The notes under the pieces are model-generated. The model searched no databases. It was not told where the DNA came from and saw only the letters and a program-made list of their open reading frames with translations. A stretch of 64,000 bases of DNA from Corbicula japonica (Eukaryota > Mollusca > Bivalvia > Venerida > Cyrenidae). Where the stretch lies: assembly GCA_038501625.1 (NCBI GenBank), contig JAZAYU010000010.1, positions 6,593,380 through 6,657,379 of the forward strand. Reading direction: 5' to 3'. Shown in pieces: positions 49,010 to 61,377 of this stretch; the first letter of the stretch is position 1; every line of letters starts with the position of its first letter. Position numbers and translations under genes: made by a program.

Positions 49010-49273
49010 TTGTTGTTGTTGTTGTTGTTACTTCCCAGTTTTATGTCCCTACCGCCTCTTATGAGGACATTACATGGTGTGATGACACCAGCTTTCCATG
49101 GTGGATGAAGACCCCAGGGGCCCTTCCGGGCAATTTTCAGGCACACGTTCCGCAAGCTAGCTGGTTAGCTTCCTCACATGAAAGATCTTGACCTTGCAAG
49201 GTCTCGAACTCATAGCGGTGAAGGGCAAGTGATTCTCAGTCGGAAACCTTAACCACTCGGCCACGGACGCCCC
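49010..49273 (-). mobile_element. tRNA-Ser/Leu-headed SINE (V-SINE/RUDI-like)
   Basis: On the minus strand the head has box A GTGGCCGAGTGG and box B GAGTTCGAGACC. A conserved body follows with GGGTCTTCATCCACCAT and AAAGCTGG, then a tail of (AAC)n. Imperfect 13-14-bp flanking repeats, ATACTTATCTTTTG (48996) and ATACTCTCTTTTG (49276), look like target duplications. It resembles molluscan RUDI/V-SINEs from memory. Confidence 0.85.
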
Positions 49274-49299
49274 ACATACTCTCTTTTGACTGACACACA

Positions 49300-49990
49300 C
49301 ATTTAAGAGGCAATAAAAGTTAATATGCATGCGACGTTTATGAATATGAGTATGCATATTTTGTTCTCGTGCACTCGTTAAAAATATTTAAGATTCGTCT
49401 CATCTATGCTTTTGTTTCGGCGTGCATCTCGTTTTGTATTTTTTTTTTAAGTTCGTCAAATCGATGTTGCGTCTTTTTGTTATAAATGGGAAACGCCAAA
49501 CACTCGCAACTACATGTGTATGCTGCCTTCGGTTGCAGAATAGAAACCATGTCGATGCAATGTGATATATAAACAGAAGTGTCAAGAATCAAAATCATAA
49601 AATATAATAAAAACAAAATATATATTTCAGTGGTCACGGCTGCATGTGTCTTGATTTAAGAATCAACGACGAACTCTGCTGGAGTCATTTGACTGTAAAA
49701 ATGATTATGCGAAAAAAAAAACAACAATTGGCGACTATTCATCATTACAATATATAAGATATACTATTGTTCTTACCTCCCTTTAAACAGTTAACTATGT
49801 AATGAGTACCTGACAGGAGGATGTGTATGCAAAAACTGAGGGTGTGGAAAGTGGTCGAGAGGAAGATGTGGGCCGGCTTGGGGAGTTGGCTCGCTGCAGT
49901 CCGGGGTCATTTACAATAAGTAGTCGGTTCCATTTTATACTTTTACCATTTTATACTGATAATATTAGATTGTATATGTTTTGTTTCCGA
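49300..49990. other. Intergenic, nothing recognised
   Basis: AT-rich DNA with short frames on both strands and no repeat or motif that I can name. Confidence 0.5.
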
Positions 49991-49996
49991 AATTCC

Positions 49997-51117
49997 GGGA
50001 GTAGTAGTTAGCTACGGGTGCTGCAGTCAGCGTCATGAACAGTAATCAGCACAGGGATTAGTAGTCAGCTCTGTGAGCATCTGTCCGTTCCGGAAAAAGC
50101 AACAGTTAGCTGTAGTTAGAATTGTAGTTAGCTACGGAAATGGTAGTCAGCTACGGAAGCAGCAGTCAGCTTCGGAAACAGTTGTCAGCTCAGGGAAAAG
50201 TTGTCAGATCCGGGAACAGCAGTCAGCTACAGTCCGTAGGTAGCTACGGGAACGGCAGTCAGCTCCGGGTGCGGCAGTCAGCTCCAGGTACAGTAGACAG
50301 CTCCGGTAACAACAGTTAGCTCCGAGAGCAGTAGGTAGCTACGGGAACGGCAGTCAGCTCCGGGTGCAGCAGTCAGCTCGAGGTACAGTAGACAGCTCCG
50401 GAAACAACAGTTAGCTCCGAGAGCAGTAGGTAGCTACGGGAAAGGAAGTCAGCTCCGGGTGCAGCAGTCAGCTCCAGGTACAGTAGACTGCTCCGGAAAC
50501 AACAGTTAGCTCCGAGAGCAGTAGGCAGCTACGGGAACGGCAGTCAGCTCCGGGTGCAGCAGTCAGCTCCAGGTACAGTTGACAGCTCCGGAAACAACAA
50601 TTAGCTCCGAGAGCAAAATGTAGCTACGGGAACGACAGTCAGCTCCGTGTGCAGCAGTCAGCTCCAGGTACAGTTGACAGCTCCGGAAACAACAGTTAGC
50701 TCCGAGAGCAGTAGGTAGCTACGGGAACGGCAGTCAGCTCCGAGTGCAGCAGTCAGCTCCAGGTACAGTAGACAATTCCGAAAACAACAGCTCCGAGAGC
50801 AGGTAGCTACGGGAACGGCAGTCAGCTCCGGGTGCAGCAGTCAGCTCCAGGTACAGTAGACAGCTCCGGAAACAACAGTTAGCTCCGAGAGCAGTAGGTA
50901 GCTACGGGAGCGGCAGTCAGCTCCGGGTGCAGCAGTCAGCTCCAGGTACACTAGACAGCTCCGGAAACAACAGTTAGCTCCGAGAACAGTAGGTAGCTAC
51001 GGGAACGACAGTCAGCTCCGGGTGCAGCAGTCAGCTCCAGGTACAGTAGACATCTCCGGAAACAACAGTTAGCTCCGAGCAGTAGGTTACAGGAACGGCA
51101 GTGAGCTCATGTATCAG
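49997..51117. repeat. 95-bp higher-order satellite (5 x ~19-bp subunits)
   Basis: About nine 95-bp units built from variants of CAGTCAGCTCCGGGTGCAG (about 19 bp), e.g. TTAGCTCCGAGAGCAGTAG and TAGCTACGGGAACGG. Edges are less regular (49997-50220), where single subunits vary independently, so expansion of a five-subunit block is the likely origin. GC-rich against its surroundings; non-coding. Confidence 0.95.
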
Positions 51118-51119
51118 TA

Positions 51120-54100
51120 GGCTGCTACGGGAGCAATCTTGTTTGTTATACCGTGTATCGGCAGTGGGTCGAGTTTGTATAAAAATACGGGTACCATTTT
51201 TTAACATCTGTAGGCCGCACCTGTGTGCGGCTTGTTTGCCTACAAGCATTGCGGGCATGTTCCATGAAATATTGATATTGGCAGCAAAATACATTTGTTG
51301 GCCTTGGAAATGATAAGATAATGTGTTGATGAATTAATATTTAACATTGATCCTGACAGAAAAAGGATTAAATAACAGGCACCTTAATCGTTCGATAGTG
51401 AATTTGTTTTCATTGTTCGTTGGTTGTTTATTCGATTGCAGGTACTTAACAGCTGAATACATGATTACATTTAATAAATTTTCTTTCGAAGTTATAATAG
51501 TCTTCTTAGCATAGACTGTGGCACTCGATTCGACGATATCGAAAATAAATAGTTTTAAAATTTATCGTTTTCGTCCTGTCCGGATAGGCACACATGAATA
51601 GGAAAGTTATTCAGATATTTGTAACAGTGCAAGGTTAAACAAATATAATTAATAACGTATTCCGACATCGCATTTATTTTATGATTGTTAGTTTATTTTC
51701 GACAGCGCGAACATTCAGGGGCAGCACAGAATATGCACAAAAGATTTGAACTTTTAACAAGCATTGAAAATATGCTATCATTTAAGAAAATCAAGCTTTA
51801 TGCTTTCAAAGAAGCAATTATTCCTCACCCGTCGTATATTTATGCAAAAGAAGAAAATTCACAGTATAACTTTTATGTCAGGATATGTAATAACTTTTAT
51901 CGTGTTTGATGAATCAAAGGTAAACATAAAATTTTTCGTCTTTAACAAAAATACGAAATTGAGCAAGTTTAAATTTACGAGTAATATGAACCCACGGACG
52001 AATCTTTACCTAGATATGTGTCGCATTCCCGAATCCAAGGTCAAGCTCACACTGTGCTATAGTTATATTAAATATGGACAATGGTACTTTTCTGTATTAT
52101 GGTTGTTGTCGTAGTTTTACAACGACTAAAATATATATTTAAGTAAACTTTGAAGAATTTCAAAATCGCAAATAAACAAACACGGATAAAATCATAAACT
52201 GCGACCCTGGCGGCTGTGAGCTTACACATGGTCTTTAAAAGTCAAATCGTGAATAAAATTCCTTTTTTCTGGAGCAAAACTTTGAGCCTTTGGACCCGAA
52301 CCAAACTTAACTGTTAACATTGATCAGGCGGAGTGTAAGTCCATTTTCCCCAACTAGGGGCAGATCCAGAGCAGAAAGTTGAAAATAATCGTATAACTAC
52401 CATGACTGCCCCAAACCAAACCCCTTTATCGTAATCTTGCATCCGACCCCTGCGGGGCAAACCATACTTTGTTGTATTTTAACAGTTCCACCATTTTTAT
52501 GCACGGTAAAGATCCCCCTCTCCACTTTCTATCGAACCTGCTTTCGCTGGGAGATATGAAGCCTTCATATTAGCGTTTGTGTGTATGTGTCTGCGTCTAT
52601 CCCTGCAAGACAGAGATTTAGCCGTCCTTGGTTCTTTTAACTAAACGTGCTGCCATACTGGCACTATATTAAATTTTGCATTCTTATTCGAAAGAATGTT
52701 AAGTGAGAGCACCTGCAGACCCAGTAATTCAGTGTTACACTTGTCGTACAGGAACCGAATTCTGCATGGTTAATAAGACGACCAATAAGACACGCTGTTA
52801 AGTGAAAAATAACTTAATACTACTGAACCAAACTTCTATTGCAACATCTACCGTGGTATCATTTAATCATGAAAAATTTTCGCGCATAGATTACATAATT
52901 ATCATATTGTTGCGAGGCATAACAATTTGCGCATTTATATTATGATTTTCAGACATACTATAAGTTAAGTTTCACTGGGGCTTGAATTCGCGCACGTTAG
53001 TTAGTGCAAACGGCACATATTTCTTTTCGCGAGGGCATAAACTCGTGCCTATTTATAATAATATATGAGGTTAAATTCCGCGCAGTTAACTTAGCGCCAA
53101 ATACGCGAAAAAAATAAACCATCGCGAAATATAATGATAGCACAGTTATTCTGTTTGCTCTGTTTCTGCATAAAACTGTTGCCAAATATAATGTGACAGA
53201 ACATCGAAAAGGTCAATAAATACAGTTAAAAAAGAAAGATTCACAATTGCTTTGTTGTTTATTTTTATGAAAATTTAAGCTTGAACAGAGTACAGGTTTT
53301 TCAGTTTTTGCTAAGAATAAAACCATGATAGCACCAAAATTGTTTCATGTCTTCGGTTTGAACTGCATGGAATTTGTACGAGAGCGAGTGCTTTTGAAGA
53401 GATTTTATTTTGTTTAAAAACACCATAAAAATCATTCATTAATTAGACTGACGTGTAAAACAACGGTCAAGACTGTTGTCCAGTTTCTCTTGCATTTAAA
53501 TAAATGATTTTGTATTGAAAAATCGTTTTAACGTTGCAACGTTGGGTTAGAAATCTAGTCCTGACATTTTTAAACAACTGCAAACCATATAATCGTCATT
53601 ATTATTTACATTACAAAATGATTTCTTCCCAGGACCGATTAAATCGAAAACAAACTATTTAACGACTATGAATCAAGAATGAATGACATGTTTGATAAAA
53701 TCATAATAGTGGTGTCAAGTAGAACTCATTACGGAGCTTTCAGGTACTTTTTTAACGGGAGATTATGTGATAATAATTTGAAAATTATTTACTTAACGCC
53801 TGAAGAAAAAAAAATAAAAAAAGCGCAGTTACTCTTTTTTCAGCATTTCAGAGACGATAAACAAATCTTTTTTTAAATAATTTAAAAGCTGTTGACAGCT
53901 TAGACTCCCATTAAACAGAATGCATAATGGAATCTATTTAAAATGCAGTTGTTTCTGATATTCTGTATTATGTTCGCAAAACGTGACGTCTTCTGCAAAA
54001 GCGCAGATATAAACCATCGGTGAAATCAAATAATATATTTTCATTAATTTTAGAGAATATTTTCACTGAATTTATCGACACCGGGTATTTTGCGAAATAA

Positions 54101-54340
54101 GCTGGTGAAATCGTAACTTCAATAGCATTGGTTTCAACAGAAAATCATGTTTAAAGGGGGATTTTGATGGCACTAGGTAGAAGAAGGAGGAATGTTAGAT
54201 TGGCACGAATAGTACAAGTGCCTCTTAAAAGATGTGTTGCTTGTGAGGTTAGATCATCACACTTCCTCGTTGCATTGGTCTGAAGACAATCAGGCAACTT
54301 CCACACAAGAAAGCATAAGTACATGGATGAAAAACACTCA
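51120..54340. other. Intergenic, no gene seen
   Basis: AT-rich, with short scattered frames, none recognised. Around 52985-53130 there is a CGCG-dotted stretch (TTTCGCGAGGG, CGCGCAGTTAACTTAGCGCC) that looks like a decayed dispersed repeat. Confidence 0.5.
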
Positions 54341-54355
54341 CACTCTATACATGTG

Positions 54356-54490
54356 ATAAGGCCGCTAAACCGCCGATTTCACGCAGCTAGGCCGCCAACT
54401 TTACGCAGTTAGGCCGCCAACTTCACACCGCTAGGCTACCAACTTTACGGCCGTCAATTTCACACCGCTATGCCGCCAACTTCACGCCGC
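54356..54490. repeat. ~28-bp tandem repeat
   Basis: Five diverged units of GCTAGGCCGCCAACTTCACG type. Confidence 0.8.
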
Positions 54491-54544
54491 TACACGTTAC
54501 ACATCTATTTTATCGAGTTATTGCTCACTGGAGAGTTAGACTGA

Positions 54545-55165
54545 CGTTTCGGGGAAGGCGCTGATGGTCTCGGGGGAAATGCGCTGATGGTCTCGGAGGA
54601 AATGCGCTGATGGTCTCGGGGGAAATGCGCTGATGGTCTCGGGGAAAGGCGGTGATAGTCTCGGGGAAAGGCGCTGATGGTCTCGGAGGAAAGGCGCTGA
54701 TGGTCTCGAGGAGAAAGACGCTGATGGTCTCGGGGGAAAGGCGCTGATGGTCTCGGCGGGAAAGGCGCCGATGGTCTCTGGGGGAAAGGCGCTGATGGTC
54801 TCGGGGGAAAGGGGCTGATGGTCTAGGGGAAAAGGCGCTGATGGTCTCGGGGGAGAAAGCGCTGATGGTCTCGGGGGAAAGGCGCTGATGGTCTCGGGGG
54901 GAAAGACGCTGATGGTCTCGGGGGGAAAGGCGCTGATGGTCTCGGAAGAAAGGCGCTGATTGTCTCGGGGAGGGGGGGGGGGAGGCGCTGATAGTCTCGG
55001 AGGAAAGGCGCTGATGGTCTCGGGGGGAAAGGCGCTAATGATCTCGGGTGGGGGGGAACGCTGATGGTCTCAGGGGGAAAGGCGCTGATGGTCTCGGGGG
55101 GAAAGGCGCTGATGGTTTCGGGGGGAAGGCGCTGATGGTCTCGGGGAGAAAGATGTTGATTGTCT
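54545..55165. repeat. 23-24-bp G-rich minisatellite
   Basis: About 25 units of GGCGCTGATGGTCTCGGGGG plus AAA, with variable G-run length (3 to 9). Units of 24 bp keep short frames open (ADGLGGKG type); these are not genes. Confidence 0.95.
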
Positions 55166-55269
55166 CGGGGTTTGTTTTGCAGATCAAATCAATTAAGCAC
55201 CGAACTGTATATGCTAGAAACAATAGAGACATAGTGGAGGCTAGTCTCCCGTCAGAATATCTCTGAGTT

Positions 55270-56440
55270 ACATCCCGCGACTATTGACCTTTAGATCCGT
55301 CTACGTAGCGACCTACCAGTGAGTTGCTCCTCTTTTTCACGGGACAGACCTCTTGAATCTTGATCCTGAAAACCCCGTTCCACCCCATCCAATGTTGGTT
55401 AAATAGCTAATATTCATAGCTAAATAAATGTAACTTTAAACAATAAACTAAATTTTGCTTGATTTGATTCGATTCGATTAGTTTGATTCCCAACCTTTCC
55501 CGCAAGACAGCCATCCGCCCACCCACGGAGACCAACCGCATCATTGTTTATTCGCAGTTCGATCCGCTCAGTGGATCGATTAAATTTAAGTCACTTGCAA
55601 TAATATGTTCGTGAAGTTGGCCGCCCAGCAGCCTTTAATTATCTTTTGTAAATCAAACAATGACACATAACATGTTCAATTGCCTTGACATGCAAACCAA
55701 CATAAGTACTCTTATTGTCGGGATGGCCTCGTATGTGATCCTGACAATAGTCATGTACTTATTAGCTCATCGTGGAGACAATATATTATTTTTAAGAAAG
55801 ATAACGCATCGTCCAATTAAATCCTAACAAGTGGTCAATTAGCGAGGCTTCCGTAACGAGGAGAAGGGTTTGTAGTGGCTTAAGGAAAAGCGTCAAGTAG
55901 GTGTTTATTCTCAGCGTTAAGGGTGTATTACATGATGACACGACACGCCATGAAGACAAGATCTACATGTTTTGTTAAATATATTTCAAGTGTAGCAGCT
56001 AAAATATTATTCCTATAAACTTGTGAGACAAAATCTTAAAAATGTAATTGAGACGGTCGTGCCACAAAAGATTGAGTCTATATTTTCTTCCTGTTTATAC
56101 TTGTGCTGCATCTTTTCTGTCATCTGTGACATAAGGGTCGGAATAGATTGGTGCAGATGTTATTTCAAGGACAACTGCAGACCGGCTGATTTGTATTTTT
56201 TTCAACAGGGTAACGTTTGCGTTTGATCAGTTTTCCTTATATGAAATTTTAACTTAGTGCGGTATAGTTGTTGTGGCAGGATGTAGAGGGGTGGTGGGTT
56301 GTGTGTGTGTAAGGCAAACTGCGTATTTATTTCATGATTTTGTTATTACACAAAATAAAAGCGAGGTGCGCTAAATTCACGTTCATTTTACATGTGCCGA
56401 AGAGCAAAGCATCTCTAGGTGTTACTTGGTTCTACGTATA
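55270..56440. other. Intergenic, nothing recognised
   Basis: No exon, tRNA or transposon that I can support. A small GATTT/GATTC microsatellite-like patch lies at 55458-55485 and a GTGTGTGT run near 56300. Confidence 0.5.
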
Positions 56441-56451
56441 AGTCGACAGAT

Positions 56452-56502
56452 AGCCCAGTCGGAACAACACTTGCCTTCTGGGTTCGAGTCCCGATCTGTT
56501 TT
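56452..56502 (+). mobile_element. tRNA-derived SINE head, internally deleted
   Basis: Box A-like ATAGCCCAGTCGG, box B GGTTCGAGTCCCG and matching acceptor-like ends ACAGAT/ATCTGT, with most of the anticodon and variable arm missing, followed by T6. A pol III-type remnant. Confidence 0.55.
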
Positions 56503-57149
56503 TTCTCACCCTGTCACCTTTGTCGCCCGACACAGAAGATAAGGCGCTACCGTCAAACACAGTAAAGAAATTCATATAAACGGCATTTTTCCTTTGAAAA
56601 AATGAGTCGTTTCTAAAAACAAAACACGAGTTACTGTTTTAAAATTTACATTACATCTTTTCAATTTTTGTTGTATTATTAAGGACTGTCAGGTCATGAG
56701 AAAAAGCGTTTACCAATTTATGAAAACATACATGTAGTAAAAGACTTTAACCCGCTGCTTTACTCACAATAAAAAGTCTTAGAAGGAAGAGTCGTAAGCT
56801 ACGGCGAAACATGTCCAATGCGTTATCCAATTGTAATTTGAAAACTAAGTACTGTCTCAAAACAAAGCCTGATCAACTTTTTTTCGAAGTTTACCTAACC
56901 TCTTATAAATTCTCGCTATCTCAATAAGGACTCTCAAAATGTCACATTCAAAGATAGATCTACCTGTTAAATATAAAAATAATTTCGTGAGAAAAAGCTT
57001 TTATCAGTGTTTGAATGCATTTGAACATTATTTTAAATTATTTTCACGTGTCATACTTTGAAATATTTATTCTGTAAAATTACAATTTACATTACGACAA
57101 AATGATTCAATACCGGTAAGCGATGCAGAAATTCGACGCTGATCATGGT

Positions 57150-57270
57150 GATTATTACAGGGCTGAGCTTATCACCTTTCATCCTCATAACGAGACTCTA
57201 GCGGCCTGGCAGCCAGGACAGTAGAGGTGTATCTGTCTTGCCTTAACCATTCGGCTGCTGACCTTGTTTA
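57150..57270 (-). mobile_element. Decayed tRNA-like SINE fragment
   Basis: The minus strand carries a box A-like GCAGCCGAATGGTTAAGGC; no intact box B is seen. Weak evidence. Confidence 0.3.
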
Positions 57271-57944
57271 AAGCAGGGATTCCAGAAAGGTGATTCGTTT
57301 TGGGGCAGTCTTAGGGAAGTTGCATGATTATTTCCTAACTTTTTGGTATAATGTTAGGATATTCGCGAATATGAATCTCTACGAAAATGTGATAAAAATT
57401 ATTCTGCGAGTGGTTATTTTGCAAATACAACGTAATCACGTTTCTAGGAAATAACAACGCAGTAACGTCTAGAAGAAATAGTCATTTCGGTGAAGCCATG
57501 AAATATAATATCAACTTAAAAATGATATATAAACTCTAATATACGAGTACCGAGGCCAAAGGAGGAGGAAGAACCCGCAAAAATACTTATGAAAAAGATC
57601 GACATGGGTCGGTGTCTGTCATTTATAATATTTGATTTCTTTTATCAGCCGTCTGCTAATGATAGCCAACATCTCATAATTATATGAGTAAACAAAAATC
57701 ATTATCTGATACTTAATACATCCTTGACAAGAAAACTGAACTGTATCTCTGCATCTGGTGTCGGGTTTGCTGTCTTTAATTCGCCTGAGTATTTTCGTTC
57801 ACTGAATAGAGTAAAAGTACTAAGTTATTTTCTTTTAATATGTTTTTGACATGCGATACAACAATACGTAACAGGGTAACCTTGACTTGCATGAAAGAAC
57901 TATTGCACCGACTAATTTCGGGTATTCCCCGGTTAGAAATCGAG

Positions 57945-58406
57945 CTATCCGATTGGCTGATTGATGTCTAACAGAATTAAAGGGTATATATAATCAAAGA
58001 ATGCATTGTCAATAGGCGAAGTACCCCATGTAGATTTGTCAAGTAGGACAGAATGAGAGGGGTTTTTCAGAGCGATTTCAATATCGAATTTATTGATAAA
58101 AAACGTTTTAAAAGAGTCACGTGCAGGGATATTACAAATGTAAACCACCTTTATAGAGGCTGATATCTTATAACAGTCTACGGTTGTAAAGGTCTGTTTG
58201 AAATAGAATATTGTCTCATTAACTGCTTGAAACCTTTTGTTGGTATTCGCTGAAATGTGTTGAAATTCCTTTTTGCAGATGTTAAATGAAATAGCGACCC
58301 CACTTAAATTGAGAAAGGCGAAGAAAAAATTAAACTTAAATTCCATTGAACCGAAGAAAGAAACTTCAGTAGCGAATTTTTTGTGAAAACAAATTTCTAT
58401 ACTCAA
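57945..58406 (-). CDS. Unrecognised 153-codon ORF
   Basis: An uninterrupted frame starting MSIEICFHKKF and ending LLDINQPIG. It is Phe/Ile-rich with mixed charge and a possible hydrophobic stretch near residues 26-42; it matches no family I know. By rough estimate from base composition, a frame this long is expected about 0.1 times by chance in a window like this, so it is suggestive, not convincing. It could be a single-exon gene, a coding remnant of an old element, or chance. Confidence 0.25.
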   Translation of the reverse strand: MSIEICFHKKFATEVSFFGSMEFKFNFFFAFLNLSGVAISFNICKKEFQHISANTNKRFQAVNETIFYFKQTFTTVDCYKISASIKVVYICNIPARDSFKTFFINKFDIEIALKNPSHSVLLDKSTWGTSPIDNAFFDYIYPLILLDINQPIG

Positions 58407-58534
58407 CCACTGAAAGCAATCAAACTGTCATAATGAATTATGAAGCTGCACGAAAAACATCGATGTTAAATTGAATGCGTTCCTTTAATATCGTTAACTT
58501 TGTAATATTTAGGTAATAGGGTATTCAATTCAGT

Positions 58535-58620
58535 GATTAACTTTATCGGAACCAGTCTCCGATCCCAAGCTTCTCATTGGTCAGCTTTGCTCAATTTCAA
58601 CGAATCAGACTTAAGTTTCA
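58535..58620. mobile_element. CCAAT-palindrome MITE-related fragment
   Basis: GGAACCAGTCTCCGATCCC and CTTCTCATTGGTCAGC, then AACGAATCAGACTTAAG; a diverged half element. Confidence 0.4.
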
Positions 58621-59264
58621 CGAAAAAATTAAAATTACATTTTTATTATTTAAAATATAGTCAGAGAACCAAATGATTAGTTATTTGCTTTGACATTATG
58701 AAACTCGTATTGGGTAAGAAAAACTAACTATAGGCTAAAAATGAAACTGTTTTAATTATTAAATGATGATTGTCGCGGACGTACTCTTAAGGATGAAATG
58801 CAAATTTCAAACGGTTCTGCGCAATTTGCTACAGACACAGCGTGGAAAAATCAGTAATTTTAGGGTCTACATTAATCACAAAACATGTAAGCTATGTCAT
58901 ATTCACTTTACAGGTGAATTGGCTGATTTGCATGTCTTAATAATTAGGAATTCTTCTGTTTCGCTTGGAATTTCGTGCGAATTCAAGCCTCAAGCGGACG
59001 TTTATCCCGCATTACTATTATATAAATATTTAGAACTGCTAAAATAATAATATTATATGTTATTTACTACTTCGAAGCAAAAATCACTTCCATCAAATTA
59101 AGAAATACCACAATATAATCAGTCCTATCAGCTGCGATGGGAAAGCTGTGCAGAATTTATTACTGCACTTGACATTCATTGCATTACGAAGCAAAAAAAA
59201 AAAGAGAACACTCGACCAAATAAGATAAAAGAAAATGTCTGGCGAAACTTGGCAAAGAGACAAC

Positions 59265-59345
59265 TATCCGGTAATGAGGTTCGAACCACAGCCTTTGCGA
59301 TGTCAGCGCCTGGCGCAATAGTAACGACACCATAAACGAATGCGC
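59265..59345 (-). mobile_element. tRNA-like fragment with box B
   Basis: The minus strand has GTGGTTCGAACCTC (box B) and GCGCCAGGCGCTGACATCGC, suggesting a tRNA-derived repeat; no convincing cloverleaf. Confidence 0.3.
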
Positions 59346-59424
59346 AACCCGAGATAAATTAATCAAGTGAACAAAACATCATATTCCACTATGTCGGAAA
59401 CATGTTTCAAAACTATGTTATAGT

Positions 59425-59590
59425 TTTTTTGAATTTGTTAATATTGAACTAAATATTCGCCGTTCAGCAAATTAGTAAAATGACATGATAGTTACCAAAA
59501 TTCTGTTAAATTGATAATGAAATGTTTTGAATTTTTAATATTTAACTGAATATTTGCCGTTCAGCAAATCAGTTAAAAGGCGTAATAGTG
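59425..59590. repeat. ~65-bp direct duplication
   Basis: TTGAATTTGTTAATATTGAA then ATTCGCCGTTCAGCAAAT near 59430 recurs, diverged, near 59527 (TTGAATTTTTAATATTTAAC, TTTGCCGTTCAGCAAAT). Confidence 0.7.
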
Positions 59591-59907
59591 GCATAATCAT
59601 CTTCATTGTGAACGCAGGCGTCAATCAGTGATGGGATCAAGAGTTGGCATGCATGTGTAAAACAGTCATGTGATCCACATTTTGCACGCAGGCGTAATAA
59701 ATCAGTCATGTGATCAACTCAGTTAACTGGTTCTCTTGCTTTCAGGCCCTAAAACCGGGTACAGTAAAACGCCTTGTGACTGTTTAGCTAACAAATCCCG
59801 AAATGTCAGTCAGTAAATGAATAACTGATCGGCCAATAGCAACAACCACTAAAAACGCCACGAGCTTGCCTATGGCAAAGGCAAAAAGTTATCCAAAATA
59901 CACGTAT

Positions 59908-59928
59908 TTTATTAAACATTTATTTATT
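59908..59928 (-). terminator. Candidate poly(A) signals of the ETS gene
   Basis: Three AATAAA hexamers on the minus strand (59908-59913, 59919-59924 and 59923-59928) lie about 1.36 kb past the stop codon. Nearer single hexamers also occur, so the site is a guess. Confidence 0.4.
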
Positions 59929-61004
59929 TTCACAATTTACGTACAAAAATATAAACATTTACATTTACAAATAATTACAATACTTTATTTTCAAACAGTT
60001 ATCGAACAGAAGGTATTTTATTGCACAATCCCAATTAAGCCTGTAAGAGTTAATACTAGCTCTAAATCTAACAGTAAATTTCTCTACATAATATATTATG
60101 TCTTCAAAGTGATTATTTTTCAATATATTACGCATATTTGAGTGTTAATGCACATTTGATTTGTACCTGGGTTCAACTATTCATTTACATCATCTCTTAA
60201 AATAGTTGTTCAAAAAATCAGTAAATTTAATTTCAAGGTGATCAGCCTCGAACACTGCATATCTTACATATCAGATAAAGCTTGCTGCACTTTTGCCTCA
60301 CATGTGAATTTTCTACTCACAAGTTTTAACACTTTTTCAATTTATGATGTAACTTTGTTTCAAAGATATTTACAATAAAAAGTAACATGGTCTCTATGCC
60401 CGAGTCTGCCATGAGATCCAGACCAAGATTTGAACACATAAAAACCATTAAAACAAAATATAATTTCATCTTATATTTAAATATATCTTAAAAAATTAAA
60501 AGTGATTCGTCAACATTTTTATTCATGGTTGATCTTTCCCGTGTCTTTAAGGCATTCAGGACTTGGCAAATCAAAACACTCGATTAGACTACAAATAACG
60601 TTCAAAATGTAAAGCTAGATTCTAATCAGTCAATGAAGGAATTAAATTCCGATGAGTTTAACTAAAATGATCATGATGAGATGAACGAAGTATATATGTC
60701 TATCAAGATCTAGAAATACACAAACAGTCCCCAGTTTGAGCCCCTGTCATTCTGCACCGGTGGGTTCTTAGAACAAATTTTGTTCAAGTTCTTACATAAT
60801 AAATATTACATATTTATTGGCAGTCAGAGATTTACTGTACATATTAACATAAGTGTGCACAGACATATGGTGTCCGGGCTGTGAAGCATGATATGTAATT
60901 GACAGCATCAAACGGCGCTGCGGTCGGCTTGGCTAAATGACGGATACCGGAATGTTTTTGTAAGTTCAATTCGTCGCTGTGGAATCCTACGCTTGGTGTG
61001 ATGC

Positions 61005-61145
61005 CGCTAGCTAATGCGCTGTAATGTCAGATCGGCATTATGGTATTCTGTGTTTTGTAAGATACCTCTAGCTCATGTGCTGTAATGTCAGATCTGCACC
61101 ATGGTATTATACCGGTAACTAATGCTGTGTTATATCAGATCGGTT
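61005..61145. repeat. Three diverged ~62-bp units in the ETS 3'UTR
   Basis: CTAATGCGCTGTAATGTCAG with ATCGGCATTATGGTATT is repeated with changes (CTCATGTGCTGTAATGTCAG; CTAATGCTGTGTTATATCAG). Confidence 0.7.
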
Positions 61146-61253
61146 CAGGGAGGCGATGAATAACGACGACTAGTGATGCCTGGGCAATTCTGTCAATTGT
61201 TCATTAGGCGACAGACGGCATTCGAGGGTTTAGTTGGGAGATATTAGATAGAA

Positions 61254-61299
61254 GTCACTTCCAGTTTTACTTCCAAGTCACTTCCGGTTTTACTTCCAA
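61254..61299. repeat. 23-bp tandem duplication over the ETS-gene stop codon
   Basis: Plus strand GTCACTTCC-A-GTTTTACTTCCAA (61254-61276) is followed directly by GTCACTTCC-G-GTTTTACTTCCAA (61277-61299), 22 of 23 identical. The second unit contains CCGGAAGTG on the minus strand, a consensus ETS site, and the stop codon. Confidence 0.9.
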
Positions 61300-61377
61300 C
61301 CGTGCGAGTTCACACCAAACTTATACACCAATCGCCGTCCATCAACTCGGTCAAGGATACCTCGTTTATAATAATAC
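61290..61377 (-). CDS. ETS gene, last coding exon
   Basis: Encodes [20 protein letters not shown] and then GVNSHGWK, stop TAA at 61292-61290. It follows recognition helix 3 and contains the wing strands. [11 protein letters not shown] is diagnostic of the ESE class. Acceptor TTTGTTTCAG|G; the split codon with the previous exon gives R. The stop codon lies in a 23-bp tandem duplication. Confidence 0.93.

Noticed and set aside
54545..55266. Gly-rich repeat ORFs
   Set aside because: By-products of a 24-bp minisatellite with variable G runs.
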